From the NCBI GenBank assembly GCA_016800925.1, contig JABCPU010000005.1:1-64000 (forward strand): a stretch of 64,000 nt of DNA, in the 5' to 3' direction. This DNA is from Suillus spraguei (taxonomy: Eukaryota; Basidiomycota; Agaricomycetes; Boletales; Suillaceae). A program made the position numbers and the translations under genes. Positions 10,435 through 20,771 of this stretch are shown in pieces (positions within the stretch are counted from its first letter, which is position 1; the number at the start of each line of letters is the position of its first letter). A model generated the notes under the pieces. The model searched no databases and was not told the origin of the DNA. It worked only from the letters and a program-made list of their open reading frames with translations.

Positions 10435-13400
10435 TTTGTGGGTCACCTAGCAGTCATGTCCATGTATGATTCCCATATCATGCAGGACATTGGAACACTT
10501 TAACCTCCAAGGCCACTGCACCAGAACCACTCATTCCTCGCAAGCATTGTGCCTCCATCCTTATACAATGATGTCCTGCATGCTTTGGGGGGGTAGCATT
10601 TGGTCGGAACCTGAATGAAGGAGGTAATGTACATGTCGCAACTGATGGAAACTTCCATCACTGGCATCGACAATCAGCTGGTGATTCACCACACTTCTAT
10701 GACACCTTGTATTTTCTTCCAAAAGCACAAGTCGACACTATCGGCTGTCATATCCTTTGAAGTCGCAAATCTCCACCTAAACTGCACAAGTCCTCAGTAC
10801 CCAACGAGGCAATTGATCAATGTGAGAATTCTTATGAAGCCGCTGATGGCAAGAAGCAGAAGTCTTTGATAGACAGCTTTGATGATACTGGTGTTATGGC
10901 TCTTATATGCCGTCATGACATTCCTCTCTTCTTTGCCAACATAGACACTCCTGGCGAGCAGCAGAAGTATGCTGTCGCCTTGATTGACCATCTCTTTACC
11001 CTATTACCTCCAAGAGCTACTTTTGTCATGCTTTATGATGTCGGGTGCATCTTATCACGATCACTAGATCAGGTGAGTCACTTCATGACTTGGAGATCAG
11101 ATTCTCATTTATTCTACTAGTATGACATCCTACTGCCAACTATCATAAAGCACTTGCACTTCGCCACAACAGCCATGCATGCCTATGGCCATGAGTGGGC
11201 CTGTCAACTTGAGTACAATCCTTGAATGTGCCACAGCCTTGGCCTGTCAGATGGTGAAGGAACTGAATGATTGTGGTTGAGACTTGTCTGCCTGATGAAA
11301 TCCAGTGCTCCTCTTCAGTAAGTTCTTTCAATGATCCACCAACATAATTTACTGACAGCTTGTCCCAGCTTTAGCATAGACTCTGGTTGCTTGATTGACA
11401 AGCGGCTGCTATTGGACTTGAAATGTGTGCTGATCTGGGAGATTAAATTAAGTGTTGGCTTAAATGTGGGGTCAGGGATCAAGGCACAGCGGCACAGAAT
11501 ATCCTTGAGGAATGTGGAGTGACCACTGATGAGCTCCACGATGAATGGGCTTCCCAGAGACAATCCCAGTTATCGATTCATGCTTGTATGGACCTTCGAC
11601 GACCCTCCCAGCCCTCTTGAGCCAAGCATCACTGACTTCTTGATCTAGATGCACCTGCACGCCTGAAGAAAGAGTAAGACACTGTTCTTGCTCTGCAAGC
11701 AGATCTAGATGCCTCAGAAAGGCACTGCAGGCAATGAGAGAGACAATGACCAAAACTGATGCCACAAACGACATGCTCGAGGCCCCTCGACAGCCCTGAA
11801 TGTGGTCATCAGCATCTCATGGCTAAAGTTGAGGTGTTATATGCATCGCTGAATGTCCATGACCAGTTTCTGGAGTTAAAAGGCGTGGACCTCAACTTTG
11901 TTCGGACACTGCTTTTAGCATGGGACGATCAATATTCGCAAATGTGCTATTGGAAGCTTCTTCAAATGGGATAAATTGGATCGTGCAGTGGGCGGCGCAC
12001 AACAGGCACTGGGTAGGTGGTACCAGTGATACTTCAATTTGATGATACTAATGATCTTTGGTAGGCACCAAACTTCATCAACAGACTCGCAAAGCAATCT
12101 CAAAGCATCGACCAGGCTTGATGACTGTGCTCCATAAGCTCAATGCATATTGTGAGCGCCTCGAGGAGCTCTATGACCCAACCTACGTCATCCCACTTCT
12201 AACACCACTTCCAACAAAGCTCAATGATCTATGCAATAATCAATCTTTGATGGAGGATGTATGGATCACCCCTTTGATGGGTGATGTTCCTCATTGGCTA
12301 GAAGACCAAGATATTCATGACGGAATTCATGCAATGTTGAAGAGAGATAGATATATTGAAGAGCAGCAGCATCTTGGGCTGGAGGCAGACAATCTCTGCA
12401 AATGGTTTGGTGATGAGCTTTCGGCAATAGAACTTGCCCTTTTGACACCTGGTAGTAAGCATCATATTTCCCCTTGTCCTTGCCCAAGCTCAGTGCATTG
12501 CAGACGAAATCTTCCTTATCCTGCTTCACCAGTGGCAGGAGCATCTTCAGCATCTTCAAACCCGTTGGACAAGCTTGCTTGCATTGGCAGCGCGATTTGC
12601 ATCTCGCACAGCGGATGCTGTATCCCTTGCTCAAAAGCTATCAGGTGTCTCTGGAGGGTGTCTACTTCAATGGATTAATACATTTGCTGTCTCATACGTT
12701 ATACCTACTGAAGAGCCTGAACCAGAAGTGTTCATTGAAACTGATCACACTGCTTTACTACCTGAAGACGCCATCCTTGTGGACATCCTGACTGCTGGAG
12801 TCACTGGAGGTAAGAATGATGATGTTGACACTATCATGAAATGATCCTAGAGCTGACCTTTGCTGGCAACCCCCTGAGGTAGCATTACTTGTTCTGATGT
12901 TCATCCTATAATCCATGCTCATGAGTTTTTTAGGGCATGTCATTCAACCAAAGACCTCTACCGGATGCAGGGATCATCATTCCAGGCACTGTCAAGACAC
13001 AAGTATCTGCTCCTCGCCACGGATGTCCTCGTCAAGTATTCAAGCTGAAGGATATCACACTTCTTGCTTCTCGAACTGCACTACTCAATGACAGTTGCAT
13101 CAATGGATGTGCCGTCCTTCTTGACTTAGAAGCAGTGCAATTGTCTCACATGGTTGAACAGTATGCTATCCTCTCGACCCATGACCTCTCACACATCTGA
13201 TATAATGCACCTGATGATGTTCTGTGGCAGAACATGTCATGGACATGTTACTGGACCAAAGAAGTGTGGATCCTTCCCATCCATAGACCTTTAAATGTCG
13301 GCCACTGGGTTCTATGTGTTGTGCACCTCCGAAGCAAGGAACTCCATCTATTTGACAGTTTTGCCGAGCAGAAGCCTTGGGAACTGGATATTAAGGTATG

Positions 13401-13824
13401 TGAGCTCCATCTGATCCATTTCAGCATAGACTCAATTCATCCAGGACATCATGAAACTGATTGCTCGTCTTTGAGCATCGCTCGACAATGCAATCACACC
13501 ATCAACATCAACTTCAATGGATGGGTTGCATGTCCTCTGATGGTAGGTATTGTTGCAACCTTGATGGTGTGAAAGGCGATCTCATCTTATACATTTTGAG
13601 ACCGAAGCAGTCAAAAAAAACAGTTTTGACTGTGGTGTCTGGGTGCTTGCTGTGATTGCAGCAACACTGCACGGGAACCACTGCACGAGTCTTGGAGAGG
13701 AAGACATGCACATTTTTTGTCATTATCTTAAAACACTCATACTTCAGATTCCAGTATTCTAGTCAGTTAATCTTACTGTCCAATGCATATGGATTCAATC
13801 CCGTCATCAGAGAAGAACCTGTTG

Positions 13825-13983
13825 TGAATCACCAAGGAGTCTTCACAAAGAGATCTGTGCTGGACTGTAGTATATTGCATTCTGGATGTCCTGCTAACAA
13901 AGATAGAAGCACCCGTGTGTAAATCTCCTAGTGCACCAATGAATCCATAAATCTCCCTTGCACACCAGCATTCTAGGATGCCA
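13825..13983 (+). repeat. Direct repeat, copy 1 of 2
   Basis: This segment and 14958-15104 share long blocks in the same order: GGAGTCTTCACAAAGAGAT, GCATTCTGGA, GTGTGTAAATCTCCT, GTGCACCAATGAATCCAT, AATCTCCCTTGCACACCAGC and TCTAGGATGCCA. Small gaps and base changes separate them. The copies are about 1.13 kb apart in direct orientation. Confidence 0.8.
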
Positions 13984-14787
13984 GAATTGAAACTCCCAGT
14001 AAATCTCCCTCATGCACCAACTAGTGTGTAAATCTCCCTTGCAACACCCACTATGGCCTGACCTTGATTATACAACTCACCTGAAGAAAAGGTGAAAGCT
14101 GCTCGCAAGTATAGACAGGCCTATAAACATCGGTATATCATCATAATGGCTAGCCACTACAACTCTACTCATAAAATTAATCTCTAGAAATACAAAATCT
14201 ATAGACCAAAAACTATTCACAGTCATTGGCCACTCATCCCACCAGTTTGTAGAAGGTCTATGTTGCGCATTGATTGAGTGCGAGGAGTCTGAAGTGCAGA
14301 ATGCACTCATAGATATCCTTGCAGCACTTGATATAATTGAGGACTTAGAACAAGAGGTGCGCAAGGTTGGAACTGCAGTACTCACACACATGCGAGAGGT
14401 CAGGGTCTCATTACAAGATATCATTGCATGGATTAGGATTGATATAGATGCATTGGAGGAGGCATATAAAAAGGGGAGATATATTACCAGTACACTGACA
14501 GTATCTGCATGTGATTTTTTACCTGTGCACTATTAGACCCCGTAGTACACATGTCAAGAGTAAATGAGTCCCATACAGCGCCTGGATGATTGCCGCAGAA
14601 ATGACAGAGATATTCATCAAGCTTCTCACTGCAGTCAGTGGCGAGAGGTAGTGTAACGTTAGACTCATACCAAAGCATTGTAAGTTCAATAATGACATAC
14701 CAGGGTTTGCAAGCACCAATGGCCTCCCACCTTCCCAGTCTTTCACTTCTAGGAGAGTCAAAGAGCCTATTAGTGCAAGGTATCTAA

Positions 14788-14885
14788 TGTCCTCTCATTC
14801 CTCTCTGGAGGAGAGCGGCATCTTGTCATGGCACAGGTTATGTCCTCTCGTTCCTTTCTGGAGGAGAGCAGCATCTTGTCATGGC
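14788..14885. repeat. 45-bp unit tandemly duplicated (period 53)
   Basis: TGTCCTCTC.TTCC..TCTGGA and GGAGAGC.GCATCTTGTCAT occur at 14788-14832 and again at 14841-14885 with three changes. The inner TCTCTCTGGAGGAGAG part of copy 1 is itself near-palindromic. Confidence 0.8.
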
Positions 14886-14957
14886 GAATCCCTGCAGCAT
14901 CCAAGGCAGTAGGATCAAAGTGGGGATTAGCGACAATAGTGGAAAATAATCTGTCAT

Positions 14958-15104
14958 GAATCATAAATCACAAAGGAGTCTTCACAAAGAGATTTCCGAG
15001 TATATCGCATTCTGGACATCCTGCTAGAAGCATCTGTGTGTAAATCTCCTGGTGCACCAATGAATCCATCAATCTCCCTTGCACACCAGCGGTCTAGGAT
15101 GCCA
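14958..15104 (+). repeat. Direct repeat, copy 2 of 2
   Basis: This is the second copy of the element at 13825-13983. The copies could be two insertions of one short repeat, or the ends of one composite segment; the sequence does not decide which. Confidence 0.8.
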
Positions 15105-15779
15105 AAAAAAATTAGGTCTGTCGCTCACCTTCAATCATTAACATTGTCATAAGTTGATGTTGCTTGTTCAGCGATTCTGTGAGGCATGACATATATTCTT
15201 AGCTGCCAAGGTGGCAGCCAACTCAAGATCAGCATGCATGGCTCATGCCATGCTTGTCACAATACCAATGGCTGTCACTTGGCCAAGAAAAAGTATTCTG
15301 TTGTAACGAACATATTGGCGCTGGGCTTAAAACCCCATATTTTGACACTCGTCTCACGTCTACAGGAGTTACCACTTGTCCATGGCCATCTTACCCCATT
15401 TAGCAGTACTGGTGGCATCCCATGCTTACTGCACACCATACCAACTGCCACACCTCATTCCATGAACCAATGTCCTTCCATGTCCTTGCCGCATCCGCAT
15501 AGCTCCATTTGGTGCATAGTTTGTTTCCTGTTCGTTATCACTGATTCCACGGCAAGCATTATTACATGTTGCCTCATGCCTCGCGCTATGTATACTTATG
15601 GCGGTTACTACACTCCAGCACTACTGATCTTGCCTAGAGTATTCCGAGTACATATGAATTAGGATATAAGCACTGCGTACCCCACACAATACAGTACCTG
15701 ATTTTACACCATTGCACGTACTATAGGTCAGGATTATTGTCTAGCTCTGGATCAACCCAGTTGTGGACATAGTCTTTAA

Positions 15780-16080
15780 AGTTCCCTTATCACTCGTTAA
15801 TACATCACGCTCGTTCTCCGTTACTGCTGGCATACCACTGGACTTTCGACTGTTACTTTTGACTGAACTTCTCACGCTCCGCTACTTTACCGCTGAAAGT
15901 ACCGCGGACTTCCTTACTGTTTCTTTCCACTGCTCGCAACCTTACCGCTACCGCTGAGACTACCGCTTGACATTGCTCGCTAGAGGCAACTGTTACTGAC
16001 TTTATCTCGATGACGGTAGCACCGCTATGCACAGCGCTAGTTCCGGCGGCATCATCGCTGACCACGGCAACTTACCGCTG
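15780..16080. repeat. Imperfect ACCGCT-rich repeat
   Basis: The hexamer ACCGCT recurs irregularly (about 15888, 15946, 15952, 15963, 16020 and 16073), with related TGCTCGC and CTTACTG words between. It is a degenerate simple repeat and not coding in any frame that I can support. Confidence 0.4.
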
Positions 16081-16229
16081 ACTTTGATGCTTGTTTCACA
16101 AATAAGTTAGACTCGAACTTGACCATACTAAATAGGCATCCCCCTTTAGGGTCGAATGCTCTTGTTCTTAGAAGTGAAGCAGACTAGACGGAGCGCAAGA
16201 CTAACATACTAGTTTAGGGAGTGGTTTAT

Positions 16230-16506
16230 CTACAGCCCAAGCTAGGTTGTATCTTTACACCGTGCACAGCTCTATAATGACTGGTTGCAATATTGGCCCG
16301 AGCGAGATGTGCTTGGCCATATTTGGCAGGGCAAGCACTGGCACTCACCAAACACCAACAGTGTGAGTTAGATTCAGCTGAAGAAGCCCTTGAACAAGTA
16401 AGTGCTACCTTTGTGTTCACTGGTAACAGCCTGGTAATTTCAGAATGGCACAGACATTGAAGGGATGGATGGCCTGGGCCTGGCTGAATCCAAGACGCGC
16501 TCATAA
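16230..16506 (+). other. Possible exon pair of unknown product
   Basis: A coding-like segment reads LYNDWLQYWPERDVLGHIW at about 16270-16325. After a GTAAGT donor at about 16398 and a TTTCAG acceptor at 16441, the text reads NGTDIEGMDGLGLAESKTRS and ends in a stop. The splice signals are good but I do not recognise the product. A false reading is possible. Confidence 0.25.
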
Positions 16507-16932
16507 AATGTATGGACGTTCAGGTTGTTGTGGGACTGACGATGGCCATTGTGTGATATATCCCCCCTATCCGAGTATATAGAACTGCAACATGCTTAAT
16601 TGTTTTTGAATGTGAGAATTGGACATGCACAATGTGGTCACGTGATTTTTATGTCTCTCCCGAACTTCGAAGTATTCCAAAGTATTGAATTAAGAACATA
16701 TGTGAGCTTTACTCCACATAAACACATAGAATCCTTTGCACTCTTTTTGGTCAACACAGGGCTTTTCTCAACTTCTGAATTGTTTTTCAGAAACATCCAG
16801 CAAGCACTATGCATATACCACCCTTTTTGGCAAGTTGAATGTGATTGTAGGTATCTTCCACTTCTTCTCAGTGAGCCTTTGCAACCTTTGAGCATACTCC
16901 ACTAATTCTCACAATCTTTCCCCCAGCAAACC

Positions 16933-17455
16933 ATGTCATCGACGACCGTACCATTTTTCATCGAGCATGTCTTCACTTTGTCTTCACCTTTCGTCATCTT
17001 TGTCAATCATGCACTCTCCACAGCAAGCCCAGAGCTCACTGCCATCGATCAGAACCATTGAGAATTCAAGAATGCTGTGAGATCGATGGCAGACGAGTCT
17101 GTCCTTCATGTTTACAAGGATGTTTTCTATAACATTCCAGGTGAGTCAATCAACAAATGTATCCTTCTTGCTAAGCTGTTATAATATTCCAGTACAAGTC
17201 AAACCCACTCAAAGCATCTTCTATGTCACCCATAGGTCTCACATTGGTGTAGTGGCAGGCTGGTAAGCGCAGATTTGTTCCAGGCACTTGTCATATTTGA
17301 TCATTTTTACACTAGGGAGAACATACTTAACTGTGCTCTGGGTGTCACTGGTGCTGTTTACCATGATGTTGATTCTATTGCAATTGGGGAGGAAAATGTC
17401 AGGATTGCAATTGATGAAGGACGCATTCACATGGTGGAACCCTTACCTGAGTAAA
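16933..17455 (+). pseudogene. Fragment with viroplasmin/RNase H1-N-like domain
   Basis: I read three exons starting at ATG 16933. Introns begin GTGAGT after VFYNIP (about 17140) and GTAAGC after VVAGW (about 17262). The middle of the protein reads SIFYVTHRSHIGVVAGW and then LGVTGAVYHDVDSIAIGEEN and VRIAIDEGRIHMVEPLPE. The spacing of FY.V....GV..GW, V.GA.Y..V.S and A.D.GR matches the small hybrid-binding domain at the N-terminus of RNase H1, also called the caulimovirus viroplasmin domain. An in-frame TGA at 17059-17061 interrupts exon 1. Related two-exon proteins are common and repeated in Agaricomycetes; their role is unknown to me. The domain call rests on pattern recognition. Confidence 0.45.
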
Positions 17456-18154
17456 GTAGTTATCGAGATACTAGTAGATGGGCAGACCGCTGCTGTGTAT
17501 CTTTTTACATGTGCTAAAAAATATGTGATTGAGGAATATACTGCACAACTTGCATCAATGGTCAGACAGCCACCATGGACAGTCATCCGCACCCCAGAAC
17601 TCTTGATGGGTGTGTATGTCATTTCCCATCCATATTCATAAAATAGGGTCTGTGAGAACATCGTCAAAAAAGTGCCAAGGGTGGACCTCCAGCAGCCAGC
17701 TCCTCCAGGACCTCCACATGCTCCAGTGCCTCCCACCCGAGTTGGAGGATCACTCAACATTTAGCAAGTTGATGCTCTCTCAAACCTTCCAAGAGGAGAG
17801 CAGTGTCTTTTCACACAGGTATGCAGTTGATCGCTGTTGATCTTCTGTCCTAATGTTCTGTCAGAGGATCCTGATTCCCAATGGAATAGATCATTCTATA
17901 AAAGTGTCACACAAACTTTTATGCACCTGCTTCCTCCTTCCCACATTGCTATCAGCAGAATCATCCTTGTCCTCAAGCAAAAAACTGCTCCATCACTGTA
18001 CCATGCTAGTGTTGTGTTTGCTTAGATGAAGGTCAGCACCTCTCATTTTGTTCAGCTGTACCATGTATCATTGACCTATCTTACATTGGACAGCTCTTTT
18101 ACAAAACAATTTGAAAAAAAAACTGTCATCCATAAGTCTGTGTTCATGCTGGAC
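17456..18154. other. Unassigned sequence left of the Ty3 element
   Basis: Short plus-strand open frames (17610-17840, 17837-18025) read as plausible peptide but match nothing I know. They may be the decayed 3' part of the preceding fragment. No sequence related to the Ty3 integrase that lies on the right of the next element is present here. Confidence 0.3.
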
Positions 18155-18407
18155 TGTCACAACCATCACATCGTACGATTCTCTTTTCTATTTTATGATT
18201 GGCTAGTAGTTTCAAACTCAGTTTATATCTCAGTTTCAATATGTGTATATAGTTAGCTAGTTTCGCTGTAGTAGTTCTTTAGTTCAAACCTCTTGTATCT
18301 ACACTGGTAGCAATCCAAGACGTCCTTGCTCCTCTCTTTCTTTGTGACAACCTTAGTTTGAGTCCTAGTCTCTGCCCTAACGTTAATTCGTTTTGTGGGT
18401 TGTGACA
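18155..18407 (+). repeat. 5' LTR of Ty3 element
   Basis: It starts TGTCACAACC and ends GGTTGTGACA, and equals the 3' LTR in length. A TATATA box at 18246-18251 lies 35 bp upstream of AGTTCAAACCT (18281-18291), which is predicted to be the first bases of the transcript because it pairs with the site just past the LTR. Confidence 0.85.
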
Positions 18408-18409
18408 TT

Positions 18410-18420
18410 AGGTTTGAACT
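18410..18420 (+). promoter_or_regulatory. Predicted self-priming primer-binding site
   Basis: AGGTTTGAACT begins two bases after the LTR. It is the exact reverse complement of the 11 bases AGTTCAAACCT at 18281-18291, which lie 35 bp after the TATA box. In the Tf1/sushi group the first 11 bases of the RNA fold back on the primer-binding site in place of a tRNA. The length, position and TATA spacing all fit that mechanism. Confidence 0.7.
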
Positions 18421-19183
18421 TTAGGGGACTCCGACTCGCATACCGCTGCATACTTTTCTTTTGGATTCCTCTTCAATGATAGTACCGTTGTAGACGACTC
18501 TCAAAAGTCTCTTATCATCTTCTGTACGCGTCTGTAAAGGCACTTGCACTTGCAGGCTAGTACAAAATGTTTTGTCTTTCCCGACCCTAAAAAAGTCGCG
18601 ATCTTTCTTCTCCCCTTTGCTCATTTGAGCGCATTTCTACCAATAGTCTTTTTGTAGTTAGTAGACCTCTACCAGGCCCAGCCTTACATTGCTGCTGCTA
18701 GTAGACGGTGGACGAGCAACATTAGGTGTTCGATCCGTGACCTCAGTGCTGGCCCAAGACCCTGCCTGCTGAGCTCTACGATAGTTTCCTTTTTACGATA
18801 GTTTTCTCTTCATACGATAGAAGGTCTAGTCTTCTTCGAAGTATTTAGTGGAATTGTCTCGTTGTTCAAGATAGACTGGTCGCTTGTAAGCTTCGGCTGG
18901 AAGAGCACCGTGTCCCTCGAGTTTTTCCCACTTGGAAGATCACAAAAACCTTTACTATAGTCTTCTTAGTTAGTAAATAGGGAAGCGCCTAGTAGGGTTG
19001 ATTAAAGAACCCTTTAGGACCTGAGTACGTGGTAGATCCGATCAGATATCGGGGACCGCTCAGTTTTCCATTTACATACTTCTTTTCCCATCTCCTCTTC
19101 GCCATCTTTCCTTTTTGGGTTGACCGTTACGACTAGTCAACCACAGACATCAGTAAATCGGGTTCCAGAAAACAACTGGTACT
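18421..19183 (+). other. Untranslated leader of the Ty3 element
   Basis: About 760 bases lie between the primer-binding site and the first gag ATG. No open frame of note is present. It presumably holds the packaging signal, which is an inference from position only. Confidence 0.5.
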
Positions 19184-20220
19184 ATGTCTGCTCCCGCCAC
19201 TACCATTCACAACGAACAAGCTTTGGCTGAGTACATCGCAAATGCTATCAATGTTGCGATTGCTCCAGTCCAAGAGCAAGTTCAAAGGCTTAGGAATATG
19301 AACGATGTCTTACAAGACCAGAACGAAAAACTCCATGAAGAACTTCGTCAATATAGGGAAAGAATTGATGAACTGGAAGCAAAACCAACATCAACAGGAG
19401 GAACTCCCAAAATTGCGAAGCCAACAGAGTTCACAGGAGGAAAAGACTCCATCGATGTCGAAACATTCCTGGCACAATATCCCTTTACCTCACACAATAT
19501 CCCAATGCAACGCAACAACAACATCTCAGCTTAATGTTGTCTTATCTTAAGGGAAATGCCGGAAAATGGGCAGAACCTTACGTTAAGAAACAAGCTGCAG
19601 GAGAATTGGACTTCAACGAATTCTTAGAGGAGTTCTCACGCATGTTTAAAGATGAGAACAAAGAAGCGAAGGCCATCAGAGAATTAGAGACCCTTAGGCA
19701 AGGATCTAGTTCTGTTCCAGAATACGTTGCATCCTTCAAACAAAAGTCGGTATTCACAAACTTCTCCGACTACGACCTCCGCCTTAAACTCCGATCTGGT
19801 CTACAAACCCGGATCAAAGAACAACTCGCTCATGTTGCGCTCAAAGACAAGAATACTCTCAACAAACTGATTGAAAGAGCAGTAGAAATTGGGCAAAACT
19901 TTGAAGAGTTGGACGCAGAGAAGAAGCGAAACACCTGGTGGACTCCCAAGTCTAACAGTGGAGTTCCTTCTTCATCAAGGGCTGGACCCAGTAACAGTGA
20001 CACTATGGATGTCGACTCCGGAAGGCAAAAGACTGCCCCCAAACCGCAAGGAAAGCCTGGTGCTTTCAAATGTTACAGATGCGGTGGAGAAGGCCACATG
20101 GCTAGGAACTGTAAAGAAGCGCCGAAACCAGCGCAAGTGAAGGCATCGTCTGCCGAAGAAGAAACCGCGCCTAAATGGTTCAAGGACTGGTTATCCTCCA
20201 AAGAAGGCAAGGGTTTTTAG
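19184..20220 (+). pseudogene. Ty3 Gag with CCHC zinc knuckle (one frameshift)
   Basis: This is the capsid/nucleocapsid polyprotein that packages element RNA. The N-terminal part (19184 on) has a coiled coil around VQRLRNMNDVLQDQNEKLHE. A one-base loss near 19479 (after FLAQ) moves the capsid reading to the next frame, where SLMLSYLKGNAGKWAEPY continues and stays open to 20220. The retrotransposon-gag pattern and the knuckle CYRCGGEGHMARNC (CX2CX4HX4C, about 20073-20114) are clear. It ends in a stop at 20218-20220. The protease frame starts by overlap at 20175. The frameshift would cut the product short. Confidence 0.8.
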
Positions 20221-20771
20221 AAGGGTTGAAGTCAGAGTCTGCAGACCTAGACCCGAACAATCGATTCTCTATTCTTTCTAGTTTTTCAGATGTAACGGAA
20301 GTATATATACGATCCAAATCAGAGCATTTTTATATTCCGATTACACTGAAAGGAAAGAACAGACAAGCAGACGTAAAAGCACTTGTGGACTGTGGTGCAT
20401 CAACATTATTTATAAGTGAAAGATTTGTGAAGAACAATGATGTCCGGTGTCGTAAATTATTGCGTCCCATACCAGTCAAGAACATTGATGGTTCCTTAAA
20501 TGCCGCCAGAGCTATGACAAGATTCGCTGAAATAGGATTAAAGATTGGAGATCATGAAGAAGACAAAGCAGCCTTCATGGTTACAGATCTAGGAAGCGAT
20601 GATGTTATTATCGGTATAGATTGGCTAAGGTATCATAACCCGGAGATTGATTGGAAGCAGGACGATTTGCTCTTACACGATGCCCAATTAAGTGTGAGAC
20701 TAAAAAAGAAAAAAGACAAAAAAATAGAGAAAAACGAAAAACCCAAAAACAGGGTGACTTGCCAGATCTGA
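20175..20771 (+). CDS. Ty3 aspartic protease region
   Basis: This is the retropepsin that cleaves the element's polyproteins. The frame overlaps the gag end in another register, as expected for gag-pol expression by frameshifting. The active-site motif reads ALVDCGASTLFI, a Cys replacing the usual Ser/Thr. Downstream DDVIIGIDWLRYHNPEIDW is the conserved second half. The C-terminus is Lys-rich and overlaps the RT frame, which opens at 20651. Confidence 0.75.
   Translation: MVQGLVILQRRQGFLEGLKSESADLDPNNRFSILSSFSDVTEVYIRSKSEHFYIPITLKGKNRQADVKALVDCGASTLFISERFVKNNDVRCRKLLRPIPVKNIDGSLNAARAMTRFAEIGLKIGDHEEDKAAFMVTDLGSDDVIIGIDWLRYHNPEIDWKQDDLLLHDAQLSVRLKKKKDKKIEKNEKPKNRVTCQI

Larger units (their letters stand above)
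8278..13762 (+). pseudogene. KDZ transposase with C-terminal Ulp1-like protease (decayed)
   Basis: The transposase moves KDZ (Kyakuja-Dileera-Zisupton) DNA elements. The start MPVTPRAAQLTSSGLG with EVPGQKVKQRQLLAKMA follows the N-terminal pattern of these proteins. LFPTAPSQPRMAVSVELL (near 8945) and SLGQAIQWFDLLQVEVE (near 9190) follow. The core reads [18 protein letters not shown] (10606), LICRHDIPLFFANIDTPGEQ (10900), FVMLYDVGCILSRSLDQ (11020) and AMHAYGHEWACQLEYNP (11175). A long helical region runs 11800-12470. The C-terminal part (12937-13762) is a C48/Ulp1-type cysteine peptidase with HWVLCVVHL, LFDSF and FDCGVWVLAVIAATLHG. Frames change several times (about 10600, 10780, 11220, 11520, 13480, 13600) and an insertion splits the gene at 9365, so it is dead. 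Terminal inverted repeats were not identified. Confidence 0.8.
13763..16229. other. Repeat-rich intergenic region
   Basis: No gene is recognised. Open frames of 88 codons (14270-14536) and 158 codons (15186-15662) have no motif that I know. The stretch holds a 160-bp direct duplication, a 45-bp tandem duplication and an ACCGCT-rich segment, listed separately. It may include the tail of the KDZ element. Confidence 0.4.
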
